From Cornus controversa (taxonomy: Eukaryota > Streptophyta > Magnoliopsida > Cornales > Cornaceae): a DNA stretch of 64,000 bases. Where the stretch lies: NCBI GenBank assembly GCA_026545225.1, contig CM048852.1:8294501-8358500 (forward strand), written 5' to 3'. Positions within the stretch are counted from its first letter, which is position 1, and each line of letters begins with the position of its first letter. Shown in pieces: positions 11,285 to 23,626 of the stretch. Below the pieces are notes generated by a model. The model had not been told where the DNA came from. It saw only the letters and a program-made list of their open reading frames with translations, and did not search any database. Position numbers and translations under genes: made by a program.

Positions 11285-12199
11285 GGGACAGTCCACCTTA
11301 ACATGCCCCAACTGTTTGTATCGAAAACACCTCACCCCTTTCCGATTAGATCCTAAGGGCACAAGAGTCGTAGGCACAGATTGTACCGTCTGCCATCACA
11401 TTGATCCCACCGATTGCGAAGGACCACTCTTGAACTTCTTCCTTGTCTAAACCTTAAAAGAATTACCCATATCCCCACTCCACTTCCAAACCTCTGTTTT
11501 CTCCTGCCAATCCTTAGCCTCAGCCACTACCATTAAGGCATTTTCCACTGTCTTAGCATACACCTTTATACCCAATATCGACACCATTGGCTTAATGGCA
11601 TGGTGAAGACCATTGACGACAAACCTCCATGTCTTTTCTTCCTCATCTTTTACCACTTCAAGAATAAAGCGTGAAAGAGAAATGAACTTTTTCTCATATT
11701 CAGTCACGGTCATGTCATCATGAATTAGCTTATTAAATTCTTTCCTTAGTGCCCTCCTCTTTGGCCTTGAAAAGTAGTGGTCAAGAAAAAAAGTCTTAAA
11801 CTCTTGCCACCCCATAATCTCAACATCATATCGGTCATTCACCAACTTCCACCATAGTTCAACACCACCTAAAAATAACTAAGTTGCAAGTATCACCTTC
11901 ATCCCATCATCGAGCATAGATATCATCTTTAGATGTTTCTCTACTTGCTAAAGCCAGCTATCCGCTACCAATAGATCCGAGGTCCCATCGAAACTAAGAG
12001 GAGTCAACTTCTTAAATCGAGTAATGAACTTGAAATGCCTCTCACTTTCACTTTTTTCCAATTGCACTACCTGTTGTTGTACTTCAGTAGCAGTCGTTCT
12101 CATAAAATCTCTAGGGGCCACGGTCATCTCTGTGACCAACTGCCCCTCCACGGCATCTAGGTGGCATGATTCCATATAGTCAAGATATAGGTCAACCAC
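11285..12199 (-). pseudogene. Chromovirus (Ty3/gypsy) gag relic
   Basis: On the minus strand, from the right: FITRFKKLTPLSFDGTSD then VADSWL (about 11960-12040) is the 'F..L.PP.F.G..DP..A..WL' entry of chromovirus Gag. A gap with a stop near 11880 follows, then GWQEFKTFFLDHYF, MTVTEYEKKFISLSRF and 'WRFVVNGLHHAI' (11447-11845), the Retrotrans_gag core. A decayed zinc knuckle CFRYKQLGHVKVDC lies near 11300-11340, with its second cysteine changed to Tyr. Protease and pol are absent. The PBS and LTR of the same element lie to the right. Confidence 0.8.
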
Positions 12200-12528
12200 A
12201 ATAAGTTATCTCATGTTATGTTCTCAACACAATTAGCATACTACACAACATAATAACATGTTATCACTTACGTATATAACACATAAGCATGCTCTTCTAC
12301 GCATAATTAACACATAAACATGTTCTCAAGTCACCACATAGCATATAAAGCATGTTATCATATAAGCACATAGCATGTCATCATGTAAGCATACTTCACA
12401 TGCACATAAGTTCTCAAATCAACTATGTCATGTTTACTCATATTCTTAGGTTATCAAGCTCAATGGTTCTAATCATTTTAAATTTACACATGATTCGACC
12501 TTTACCCTTCGTCCTTAGGTATTTGATG
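12200..12528 (-). other. Chromovirus leader region
   Basis: Non-coding sequence between gag and the PBS on the minus strand. It is rich in 'acataagcat' variants that form weak short repeats (about 12270-12410). Confidence 0.5.
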
Positions 12529-12550
12529 TAGTTATGCTTTGATTCCAATG
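12529..12550 (-). promoter_or_regulatory. Chromovirus primer binding site
   Basis: The minus strand reads TTGGAATCAAAGCATAAC directly after the LTR end. It is close to the usual chromovirus PBS (TTGGTATCAGAGCATA), with a few substitutions. Confidence 0.7.
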
Positions 12551-14506
12551 TGTCACACCCTGAAATCTTGACCACCGAGACTCCCCCGGTCTGAGCCCGA
12601 ACTTTAGCGTAGTAAAGTGTCATGATTGCCCGATTGTCATCCCACGACCTAGACAACTATGGAAGACTACCACTTATCACCCTCGGCTTTTATCTAGACC
12701 ACTGAGATCATTACTTGTCACGGAAGCCTTACCATACTAATCATAACAATTCCCAAACCTGGAACGTCACAAGGATCAATAAATCTAAGATGTGATCTCA
12801 TAATCTAGCGAAAGTATTATTTGTACATCAATATCATCATATTCAGTAACCATTCTCACAATAAGACCCCACATGTACACCATGCACACCTATTCACTCA
12901 CTTCAGTTCATCTCAATTTACTCAGCATCTAACTATTACGATGCATCAGAACCTAGGTTACGGTGTATCATAATCTATGATGCATCGCCCATGCATTATA
13001 AGAAGATGCGAGATGCACTATTTTTGACAACCCAACTTCCTCATTTCTATGATGCATCATAACAAATCCTGCGATGCATTCAAATATTGCGATATATCAT
13101 AATACATGTTACGATACATCGTAATAGGCATTACGATCCATCGTAGCCACTCGACCAGCTGCCTTTCCCACACTCAACACTTGGTTGATTTCGTGCTTTC
13201 TCAACTCAATCATCCCCCATTAACATACATGCATAATTGGGCATAAATGAAAATATAATTCTCATTGTCTAACATTCACCATGCTCAAAACGTACATATA
13301 AGGTATGTAATCATGAGAACATAACCATAACATGTTCTCAAAATATAAAAAGGTCTTATACATTATCAACACAAGCATATAGTCCACATCTCGGACATGC
13401 ATTCAAATATAAAAGTATTATGTGTTCTCAAAATGAAAGCTAGCTATGCTCCACGTCAACTCATTGTTGGGGAGACTCCGCTACCTCCTTGTCTTTTCCT
13501 GAAAAGAGTTAATATTCGTGGGATGAGCTTCAACATGCTCAGTAGGAACACCTAAAACACACTTCTAAAAGTCCCGTGAATACCACCGAAGCACATAGGT
13601 ATATGTGAGGACATCATCTCACATATATATAATGTCATATGTTAATAACCATGTTATAAATGTATACATCATGCTATGCACTCACACATTGTCTGTAGTT
13701 CACACAGATGAATTCCATTGCTCAGACCTTGGCTCACTGCCTATAATGTCAATGATAACAATTGGCATCGGATCCTGACTCTTGGCTATCCGATTTCCCA
13801 CAACCTTTCTGTTCCACCCCGGATCCCAACTCTTGGCCATCCGATTCCTATAAACCTTTTTACATCTCACACTCGGATCCCGACTCTTAGCTATTTGATT
13901 TCCACAAAACTTTTAACATACACACTCACTCCATGTATATGCAATCGGGAGCATTATTACAATCATGCTCATTTACAAATTTATCTATACAAATGCACAT
14001 TCTATAAATATATGACATACTTCAACATCATCATACTCATTATAGCAATTAATCAAACACATAAGCGTCACATTCATATATACACATGAAACCTATACAA
14101 TTTTCTCATATTTCTCATTCAACATGCTATAAAATCACATGTAGAAATTATAAACACATAATCATATCAATTCACATTGAGAATTCATTCAATTGTATAA
14201 TCTAGCATGTCTTAACTTTGAAAGATACCTAATTATACTCATATAACCAATTGGTTGCCATAGACAACCAATATACTAATGCAAACCCCAAATTTAATGG
14301 TTTAGATATCCCTACCTCAATTTAGAAGATCTTCTAAATAAAATCTCTAATTTTTAATTGAAATTAACTTTGTCTGAATTCAACTTCGAACGGATCAATC
14401 TCGAGCCCTCGATGGATAGAACAATTCTCTCTTCTTTGGTGCCTTCCAATTCATGTTCCAAGCTTCTCAGTTTTAAGAGAGAAAGAAGAAGAAGAATGTT
14501 GATATA

Positions 14507-14545
<39 letters not shown>

Positions 14546-14977
14546 AGCTCTCCCAATCAGCTATTGTAGAATGAGAGATGTGTTGTTCTCCTTTCTATTT
14601 ATAGACATAACATCTTTTATTTACAAAAACGTCTTTAGGCACTTATCGTACCTTCCCGAACTCCGTTTTCACTTTCGGTAACTCTTACGAACTCGAAATC
14701 GATTCTATACTGCATCAAATATTTTATTTAACCTAATATCAAAATTTGTGTCATTCTAAAACTTTTAGATTTTTCGGGCCCACCGAACCCACATCTCGGG
14801 CCCGCCTGACCCAAAAAACTCAAATTTCATCAAACGCTCCCAAAACTTCCCCGAACACTTATACAAGTCCCAAACATGTATTTCACATTTAAATATGCAT
14901 ATCGTCATTTATAATTCTTATATGACAGTAAATGAAAATAAAAAGAAAATTAGCCAAAAATGGCTATAATCCTTACA
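12551..14977 (-). mobile_element. Chromovirus 5' LTR (about 2.4 kb)
   Basis: On the plus strand it starts TGTCACACCC and ends CCTTACA, so the minus-strand LTR begins TGTAAGGATT and ends GGGTGTGACA. A good minus-strand TATA box, CTATAAATAG, lies near 14595-14605. Downstream of it, at 12935-13147, is a cluster of ATGCATCG/CGATGCAT-type palindromes. The 3' end (12551-12720) matches, in reverse complement, the plus-strand LTR end at 30120-30269, so both belong to one family. Confidence 0.75.
14505..14543. repeat. (TA)n microsatellite
   Basis: A nearly pure TA run inside the LTR, next to the promoter-proximal TATA box. Confidence 0.9.
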
Positions 14978-15145
14978 CCCTGGGAAGTACTGAAGCTCTC
15001 GAACCTCGTTAAATCGCTGGTTTGTGCCTTATTTCCCTCAAGCACTACAAATTAAGATTAAATCACAATAGAACTAAAAAGATATAAAATCACATCAATA
15101 AAGTACTATCATATGCACGTTTAAGGGTCGAAATACACAGCATTT
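14978..15145. other. Short gene-free spacer
   Basis: Nothing recognisable between the chromovirus LTR and the CACTA-like array. Confidence 0.4.
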
Positions 15146-15515
15146 GACATATCAAGAAAAATGACTTTTAACAAGCTGTGATGCATGTCGTGAAAAGTTT
15201 TTAACTACTTACATGTTCATGTTGTTACTTCCCATGTCGTTAAAATGTATAATTTCTGACAACATTCCGTGCATGTCAAGAAAAATTTGTACTAACGGCG
15301 CGTAATGCAGGTTGTTAAAAGGTACTGATTGTGACGACATGCCTTGCAGGTCATTAGAAATTTGTACTAACGACGTGCAATATAGGTCGTTAAATGATAT
15401 TAATTTTGACGACATAGCATGTAGCTCGTTAGAAGTTTTTACTAATGACATGCAATGTAAGTTGTTAAAAGGTATTATTTCTTACGTACGACATTCCTTG
15501 CATGTCATTAAAAGT
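15146..15515 (+). mobile_element. CACTA-like terminus with tandem palindromic array
   Basis: CATATCAAGAAAAATGACTT near 15148 resembles a decayed CACTA transposon terminus (CACTACAAGAAAA). It is followed by about ten near-palindromic units of roughly 25 bp, of the form ACGACRTGC...GCA.GTCGTTA, at a period close to 37 bp (starts near 15256, 15293, 15331, 15367, 15406, 15442 and 15486). Such subterminal arrays are the binding sites of CACTA transposases. I could not find the opposite end, so the element may be truncated. Confidence 0.6.
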
Positions 15516-15790
15516 TCTTTTTTATAATAAAAAAAATTCCTTTTTTCCTACTGCTTGCAAGTCTACTATCTTTTACCTCTCTTCAGTGTTAACATCTAGT
15601 ATGTACTGCTTGCAAGAATATATATGTAAATATCACATGTATACATATATTTATCAATACTCAAGGAGAAAAAAAAACAAAATAATCTCTCATTCATCCA
15701 ATAAATTTCATTAACCCGATATAATTAACAAATTAGTCGATGATACATAAAAATTAAACTAATAAATTCAGAAAAAGAAGAAAAGCAATC
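15516..15790. other. Gene-free AT-rich spacer
   Basis: No motif recognised. It may be internal sequence of the CACTA-like element. Confidence 0.3.
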
Positions 15791-15800
15791 TCTTAACCAT

Positions 15801-15877
15801 CAATTTTGAACATAGTCCCCTCTGCCCTCTTTAATATATGCCTTATCCTTGATAATTGCTTGTTTAATCACATTCTG
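15801..15877 (-). pseudogene. Possible terminal exon, unknown protein
   Basis: On the minus strand a T-rich tract ending TTTGCAG looks like a splice acceptor. It is followed by an open stretch reading NVIKQAIIKDKAYIKEGRGD and a stop four residues later. The peptide is not recognised. Support is limited to the acceptor-like context and the open frame. Confidence 0.25.
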
Positions 15878-15979
15878 CAAATATAAAAAAAAATTATTAC
15901 ATTTAGGAATATTGCATTTACAACAAAAATCATTAATTGAAAATGTGGTAATTAACTTTGATGATAGATAAGTAAAATA

Positions 15980-16305
15980 AGTTTAAGGAAATATAAGATT
16001 ATTTCCACAAGAATTCAAAATGAAGGAGTCAAAATCAATTATGGAAAACAAAATAGTCAAGAAATAAGAAACTTGTGTGGATGACATATTTTCATAGTGA
16101 ATGAACAAATTAGATGATTTCCCTCTAAGTATCTCATAAATGAATTTAAACAATATCCAACTGTTATATCCAAAATCATGAGTAACAAATAGTAGACTAT
16201 GATTGTCGGCCTCTAAGGCCAAAATTAATTTCTCTAGATTATGAACATAATTTATTTTGAGATAAAACAAATCATCAGAACTAGCACTACGACCCTTCTG
16301 CCTTT
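15980..16305 (-). pseudogene. Possible exon, unknown protein of about 104 residues
   Basis: On the minus strand an AAAGGCAG acceptor-like site near 16306 is followed by an open frame that includes INYVHNLEKLILALEADNHS and ends at a TAA near 15980. I do not recognise the family. It lies on the same strand as the E2 exon at 16682-16786. The in-frame stop means it cannot be read through to the exon-like piece at 15801-15877. It may be captured or transposon-derived sequence. Confidence 0.3.
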
Positions 16306-16801
<496 letters not shown>

Positions 16802-16911
16802 TCACAAGCCTTGTCAAAGGAGGCATCTTAGACATGTTAGCTCTAAAGTATTACATCACCAAAAAATACCTAACATAGGCTGAGACACTAATAAATAAAA
16901 GATATGAAAAA

Positions 16912-16912
<1 letters not shown>

Positions 16913-16995
<83 letters not shown>
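16913..16995. repeat. (TA)n(GA)n compound microsatellite
   Basis: About 23 TA units run into about 16 GA units. The Tyr-Ile/Ser-Leu-rich minus-strand ORF across it is an artefact of the repeat. Confidence 0.95.
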
Positions 16996-16996
<1 letters not shown>

Positions 16997-17543
16997 AACA
17001 CAAACTCATACAATACAACCAACAAAACACTTGGTTTATTAAAAATTGGACGCCCTTCTATTATGCTAGTTTTATTATTACAACTCAAAATATTTAGGAA
17101 ACAACAAATAGTCAAACATAGCAGGTAATCACCATACAACAGATATAATAAGCTTCTTACTCAGTATAGAATGATGAAAATGGGGCTAATATATAGACCT
17201 AACTATCTATTTTGCACCATTTAGATAAAAGATAGAAATTATTTTTTCTTTGACTGTGTTTTTTACAAAAGAGTTTGGACTTGTGTCTCAAGCAAAGGTG
17301 TGCACTTTAAACTGACCTATGTTTCCTTGGACAGATCTTGTAAAAAAATTGTCACATAATTTCTCCGAACAAATCCAAAAAATAAAGCAAAAAACCTTGT
17401 CATATAAAGAACCAAGTACAGAATGTGATTTAATCTGCTCTAACAATAGGTAAATTAATGGGTATAAATCAATGCCTAGACCTCAAAACCGGATAAAATG
17501 AGGTTATGTGAGTAAGAAATAGAAACAAAATACATTAAGCCCC
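16996..17543. other. Gene-free stretch
   Basis: No coding or repeat structure recognised apart from AT richness. Confidence 0.4.
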
Positions 17544-20137
17544 TGTCCCCCGACTCCCGGGAAACCAAGAGGTGAACTCATCCATTAAGCCCTAATGGAA
17601 CATTTTAACCATTCATCACCATGGAAGCCTACTCACCCACTTGTATTTACCTATGCACAAATCAACATCACCTAGCCTTAATGGCCTCAACCATACAACC
17701 ATTCAATTGGTTATATTCCACAAAAATGCATACAATAAATCCTTGTGAATTTATAATAAATTTCTAAAAATATAACCATTGGAAAGAGGGTTTAAAAATA
17801 CATAATTGCAAAAAAAGAATCATCAAAATTCGATTTGAAACGAAGGAGATATGCCTCTTTGAAGTTGGACAAAACACTTTTTGAATTATGCATGCTGTAA
17901 AAGGGGGATCGGTCGACCGAGGCAAGTTTTTGGCCTTCTACAGGGGCGATCGATCGCCGTAAAAGAGGGGGATCGATCGTCGTAAATCCCAGGTGAAATT
18001 CTGCAACACTAGCTTAGCCAAAACATCATCCCAACTTCAAATTTGAATATCTCACAATCCGTAAGTCTGTTTGACTTGAAATTTGGCATAGATCATACTC
18101 AACATGTCTAGTATCTAACCCAATTAGAATCACCTAAAAATCCCAACCAAAACTTGGGTTATACTCAAATGAACAAGTATAGGTCAGATCACCAACTCTT
18201 GCACTAAAACATGCATATCTTTCTCAATTTAAGTCCAAACAAGGCCCATGACCTATCAAATTGAAGCTAATACAATCCTCATTCTATACATATAAATTCC
18301 ATTGATGCCATGAACATAAGATGGACACTTTTGGCACATGTGTCCCCCCAATGGCTACTCTAATGCCTCTATGGCCATCAAGTATATTCACCTAACATGC
18401 ATTTCACATTTGAAATGTAATTCCATCAATTTTTTTTTACCATATTCATTCAATAACTCATGCATACATACATTCCATAATCCATTAACTCATAAATTAT
18501 CCATACAAGAAGTCATAACTCAAGAAGAAAATGGTCTTATAGTGCCATACATCTTAAACACATACACTTTTCTCAACTCAATTACTTGAGAAAAATCCAT
18601 ACATATAGTCATAACATGAGATGAGGTCATGACTTTACATGCAAAATGTTTCAAAACAAGAACCTTGTCCAAGAAATATATCCCAATGCAATGGATTTCG
18701 AGTTTATATAGTCATTACAAGGATTTCACGCATAAAGTTTAAAAATGCTAAAAATCCTACATGACTACAAATACATGATCAACGTGCCACAAGCCAACAC
18801 GAATAGTTAAATATACAATATCCAAATGATCATCATACTCCAATTGAGTTTCCAAAATGCCCATAAGAACTATGAAGTCCCTTTTTCATCCAATTTTGGC
18901 GCACAACCTAAAAAATGTTGGGGGAGTGGGGTGAGCACCACGGTGGCTCAATAGAGATACCCCAACCCCACCTAAGCGCCAACTCGTCGCCAACCTACAT
19001 GAATACAAGTCATGGCATCCCTATCGACTACATGGCATATGCTAGAGTAATTAAACATACATAGCATATTCATTAAATGCAAGTAAGCAATTTCTATCAC
19101 ATAGACAATTCAAAGCAATACATGCTTAACTATACAACTTAAATCATGCACATAAGCATTTTGTCAACCACTATGTATGCAACATATTCATGTACAATGC
19201 TTACACTTCATGGATAATCATAGCTAATCACAAGCATTATCAAGTCAAGCATTTTGCATACGTTCTTCAAAACCATACATTTTAACATGAATTCACATAC
19301 TTTAATAAACACAAATTCATGCCTTCACATAGCTTCATCTCAAGGATTTCATACAAGTTCACATTTCTCAATTCTATCATATAGAGAACATATACATATC
19401 AAATTTAGCATGCAATTAACACAAGAGCAACAAGGAATTTAAAGCCCAAATCCCAACTCTACTATGCATGCTAACCCACCAAGAAAACCACATAATTTCT
19501 ATATAATTGACGTTAGGGAGGAAAGAATACCCTACCTCAAATCCAAGCTTGGTTGTTGAAGACCCAATTTTTACCAAACTTCAAACTCCTCCAACAATAA
19601 ATTTTCACTAATCAAATCGAAGAGGATAGTGAGGGGAGCAACTTTAATTCTTGGCTCCACCCTCAAATCCCACTTCTAGACCCTCAAATTGAAGAGAGAA
19701 TGAGAGAAGAGGAGTTTTGTAGAGAGAAAGAGAGAGCCGGCCAAGAAAGAGAGAGAGAGCCCCAAAATCTGATTTTTCCCTCTTTTCCATATATATATAT
19801 ATCTATATAATACATATATTTTCTCCTTTGCAACTAAACCCTCTATCTTTCCCTTATTTGCTCCTTGTTATGGGCCATTTGCACTTATTCGCACACTAGC
19901 CTTTCCTCTCTTTTCAAAACTTCACCCATGCCCTTAAACTTACATCCACACCCCTACGTCACTCTCAAGTGTTCGTAGTTACCTCCTAGTTTACCCGAAT
20001 CTATTTCGATCCCACACTGGAACTGAAAACATAAAAATGATTATTTAAATCTACCAAGCACGTCATTAAGTGACTAATCATGTTTAAAAGTCACTGACCC
20101 GTAATTATAATTCAAAAAAAGTTTTTGGGTCATCACA
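17544..20137 (-). mobile_element. Ty3/gypsy (chromovirus-type) 3' LTR, about 2.6 kb
   Basis: The right end is firm: the minus strand reads GGGGAGGT|TGTGATGACCC, a polypurine tract followed by an LTR start. The left end is inferred from TGTCCCCCGACTCCCGGG at 17544, which would give a minus-strand LTR end of GGGGGACA. A cluster of GATCGATCG-type palindromes lies at about 17905-17990. 'TGAGCACCACGGTGGCTCAA' near 18931 is a short imperfect palindrome. No TSD could be confirmed because the partner LTR is not in view. Confidence 0.55.
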
Positions 20138-20180
20138 ACCTCCCCACCTTCAACGAATTTAGTCCTCGAAATTAGCATAG
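20138..20180 (-). promoter_or_regulatory. Gypsy polypurine tract and end of pol
   Basis: The minus strand reads TCGAGGACTAAATTCG followed by AAGGTGGGGAGGT. The first part resembles the nearly invariant chromovirus pol 3' end (GAGGACGAA...), and the second is the polypurine tract next to the LTR. Confidence 0.65.
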
Positions 20181-22140
20181 TCAAGGCCTTTCCAAAATCA
20201 ATCCATACCGAACGTTATTCTTGCCAATAATCATCACTTTCTCCTTCTATATACCCTTGGCGCAACACCTGCAACACCTAACTCACAACACTCAAGTCTG
20301 GTACAATCAGTGCATCTCAACTACTCTGAAGCAATATGACTACTTCTGTGACATGATTGTGAAATCCTGAACCCCATGTACGGCTCACTTTCACAATCCT
20401 TTGAAGCACTTGCTTCCTAGAGTCCATAACCTCTACCTCAAGACCTATCCAATCCACTTCTATCTCTAGTCTAAGGCAATATCCTCGACTAATCATATCC
20501 ATCACTCATAGTGATACTTTCCTATAATCTGGGATCATCAATACTCTATATCGTTCCATCATTGTCAAACATGACTCTCAATCTGGCATATCATTCTCGG
20601 GCATAGTCTAATATCCTGGGCATCATCATAACACAAACCACATCAATCCAGTGCACACCACAAGCACACTCACCAACAAGGCACATGACAGTGTACTCAC
20701 CGATACAAACCACATAAGTGGTGTACTTGTCGCAGCAAGCCACATAATCCTGCCCAGTCTCATAGACTACAACCCACAGAATTCCAATGCCAAGTCCTAG
20801 ATTTTACATCCCACTGATTTTTCATTACTCAAGAGGAGAACTATTTCTCATTTTCATCCTTGACACCAAGGAACCAGTTGATAGTTAGAGAGAATTCCTT
20901 TCATATTAGCAATTCACTTTAGATAACCTTTACCAATGAAAGTTTGAGGTCACCTATAGTAGCCAAACAGCAGCCATACAGTGGCCGCAGCCCACTGCGT
21001 CTACACATCTACTACGTCCACCTCTTCCCTTTCACGGCAAGAAACTATCCTCATATGTCAGGATCCTCGTCTACTATTAACTTATCCTTCTCTTAACATC
21101 ATATCCACACTATGATCCAACTACATCAATCATGCACATATCACAGTACACCACTGAGATCAAAGCACATAAGGAGTGCACTTGTCAAAACAAATCATCC
21201 AGTCCTGTCCATCTTTGTGGACTACTATCCATTGGCATTTAGTGCCAAGATTAGGGTTTTACATACCCTTAACTCCACCATCTCATCCCATCCTTTCACT
21301 CCAAGGAATTAGCTAACAGTTAGAAAGAATACCTTTCATATAGAGCTTCGCCTCAGATAACCCCTTCCAATGAGAGTTCAGAGTCACCTACAATCACCTA
21401 CAGTCATATACACCAACCCGACGTATACCCTGGACTGCATCCATTGTGCCTACCCTTCCCTCTCATAAAAAAAAATCATCCTTGCTTCAGACACTACATG
21501 TCAGGGTTCTAACCGACTATCAACTTATCCTTTACTTAACCATCATATTCCACCTATGATACAACTTCTCAATTCTTTTCACATAGTCCCAACATCTTAT
21601 TTTTAGACATAAAGATCATTATGTCTTTCACCAACTCAAAGAATTTGGTCATTTCTGAGTCTACATCCGACTATCTCAATAACCACCTCTTAGACATACC
21701 CTGTCTGGAATCCTGGTATCACAATACCACCAATTGGCTTAGTCTTTTGACTAAATCCCATCCTCAATAATCATACAATCAATGCAATGCAAATTCTAAA
21801 TTACCAACTCTTGGTTTTGAATCTTCAAGGTAATTCATGCCCCATTTCCATCAACTCTAGACTTGTGTTCTCAAAGTCTATCTTTGCGTGTCTATTTCGA
21901 TATCACAATCCTCTAAACTCCAAACCTCCACCTAGATTTTCCAATACTCGGAGTCTAGGATTTCTAAACAGTGACTACATGTCACTATTGACCACATGAT
22001 GCATAATGCAACACTAATGCTAATGCACAATCACATGAGTCATATATTTCACATAACACATAACACATAGCATGTTAAATTAAATAAACACATAGGATGC
22101 ATGATATGACATGTAACTGAGCTTCACTCAGCCCTTTAAG
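20181..22140 (-). mobile_element. Non-coding interior of the gypsy element, with a diverged tandem duplication
   Basis: No pol coding sequence is detectable although the polypurine tract is adjacent, so the interior is either deleted or of non-autonomous type. Two units at about 20711-21100 and 21165-21560 align at an offset near 450 bp (shared CACATAAG..GTG.ACTTGTC, ATTTTACAT/GTTTTACAT, and 'ccaaggaa..agttgatagttag' versus 'ccaaggaattagctaacagttag'). Confidence 0.45.
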
Positions 22141-22171
22141 AGGGTTATTAGATTTGAGTTTCATTAGTTCC

Positions 22172-22326
22172 TTCCTTTAATAAAGAGGTTCGTAGATTTT
22201 CATTCCTTTAATAAGGAGGTTCGTAGAGTTTTGCTCCTTTAATAAAGAGGTTCGTAGATTTCTGCTCCTTTAATAAGGAGATACGTAGATTTTTGCTTAT
22301 TTAATAAGGAGGTTCATAGATTTTCA
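22172..22326 (+). repeat. 31-bp tandem repeat with palindromic core
   Basis: Five units start at 22172, 22203, 22234, 22265 and 22296, each 31 bp. The core is CTCCTTTAATAAGGAG, a 16-bp near-perfect palindrome, followed by TTCGTAGATTTT. Similar but less regular units occur just outside, and in reverse orientation at 22892-23160. Confidence 0.9.
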
Positions 22327-22389
22327 TAGTTGATGACTTTTTAATAAGGGAGGTTTTGGCTTGACTTGTTGCTCAACCCTTTAATAAGG

Positions 22390-22891
22390 TGTAGTACCCC
22401 GCTCCACCTGATGGTATGATATTGTCCGCTTTGGGCTTGAGCCCGCACGATTTTGCTCTTGGATTTTACCCCAAAAGGACTCATATCATTGGGAGAGAAC
22501 ACACTACATATAAGCATATCTCCTTCTCCACACCCAAGCGATGTGGGATTGAGCACCCTGTAGCTTACTAGTGTGGTAGCTCAGCCCAATGTCTCTTCTT
22601 GCACTCACCCACATCATACTCGCCCACAAGGGTTACTACAATTCACCCCCCCTACGAGGCCCGACGTCCTCGTCGGCACACTTCTGGCTGAGTTCCAGCT
22701 CAGATACCATTTGTAACAGCCTGCTCCACCATATGGTATGATATTGTCAGCTTTGGGCCTAAGCCTGCACAATTTTGCTCTTAGGTTTTACCCTAAAAGG
22801 TCTCATACCATTTGGAGAGAACATACTATATATAAGCATATCCCCTTCTCCATACCTAGGCGATGTGGGATTGAGCACCCTGTATACTACA
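22390..22891 (-). mobile_element. TRIM-like miniature LTR element
   Basis: Short direct repeats flank about 71 bp of interior. The left LTR is 22390-22640 (TGTAGTACCC...TACTACA). The right LTR is 22712-22891, with its 3' third deleted. Between them are a C-rich block (minus strand AGGGGGGGTGAAT, the polypurine tract) and, at 22698-22709, a minus-strand TGGTATCTGAGC, a PBS close to that for initiator Met. Conserved LTR words include TGATATTGTC.GCTTTGGGC and GCGATGTGGGATTGAGCACC. There is no coding capacity, so mobility would depend on another element. No clean TSD is visible. Confidence 0.7.
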
Positions 22892-23160
22892 AACCTCCTT
22901 ATTAAAGGAGAATATCTACAAACTCCCTTTAAAGGCTAAGTAAAGCCTAGGGCTACTATGAACCTCCTTATTAAAGGGGTAAAACTACAGATCTCCTTAT
23001 TAAATGGGTGAAACTACAAACCCCCTTAAAGGGCCGACTGAAGTCCAAGACTACAACATTTTCCCTTACGAAAGGGTGAGCTGAATACCTCCCCTTATTA
23101 AAGGGTAGAGCATTTCCCTCATGCAAAGCACTTACTCCCTTCTTAAAGGGCCCAACAAAA
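22892..23160 (-). repeat. Inverted counterpart of the 31-bp palindromic repeat
   Basis: Five or six degenerate units of about 30 bp contain CTCCTTATTAAAGGAG-like cores followed by CTACAA. They are the reverse complement of the array at 22172-22326, so the TRIM sits in the middle of a large imperfect inverted repeat. Confidence 0.75.
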
Positions 23161-23231
23161 CGCTAAAAGTGCCTTTTTTTTTTGTAGAGACTGATTTTTA
23201 AAAAAATTCGTAATTTAATTTTTATCAAAAT

Positions 23232-23234
23232 TGG

Positions 23235-23271
<37 letters not shown>
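23232..23271. repeat. (TA)n(TG)n microsatellite
   Basis: A short TA run followed by about 12 TG units. Confidence 0.95.
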
Positions 23272-23626
23272 GTGGAGTGGGACCAAGATAAAAATAAAAA
23301 TAAAAAAAGAAAAGAGAATGGAGTCACTATGTGCATAATGGGTGAGTTTATTTTATAAGATGGGGTTTGGTATGAAACTATAATATACGTATGTGTATAT
23401 GATACTTTGGTCAAAAGGTTGACATATTTGGAGTGTCGGCAGAATAATAGAGAGAGAAGGAAACAAGAAAGAGAAAGAAGGAAGAGAGAGGTTTGGCTTC
23501 GGTTGGAGCTCATAGTAGTGAGATGGGTCTTGGTGACAGGTTGGTTTCGAAAGATAGTGGTGGTGCTCCGGAGTGGTCGGCCATGGTGGCCGGCGATCAT
23601 GGGTTGTTCGATTGCGGGTCTTGATC
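23272..23626. other. Gene-free flank of the solo LTR
   Basis: Purine-rich (GAGAGAAGGAAA-like) then GC-richer sequence (GGCCATGGTGGCCGGCGATC near 23580). It continues after the solo LTR at 26534 and may be part of an older LTR. TGATC at 23622-23626 is the left copy of the target duplication. Confidence 0.4.

Noticed and set aside
2495..14977. 2495-4253 and 12551-14977 as the two LTRs of a single chromovirus insertion
   Set aside because: Divergence is too high, no polypurine tract precedes the left copy, and unrelated gypsy sequence fills the gap; two separate insertions fit better.
16888..17139. Minus-strand ORF rich in Tyr-Ile and Ser-Leu
   Set aside because: It is the translation of the (TA)n(GA)n microsatellite.
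22172..22326. Regular 31-bp repeats resembling a CRISPR array
   Set aside because: The units are directly tandem with no unique spacers, and the context is a plant genome.
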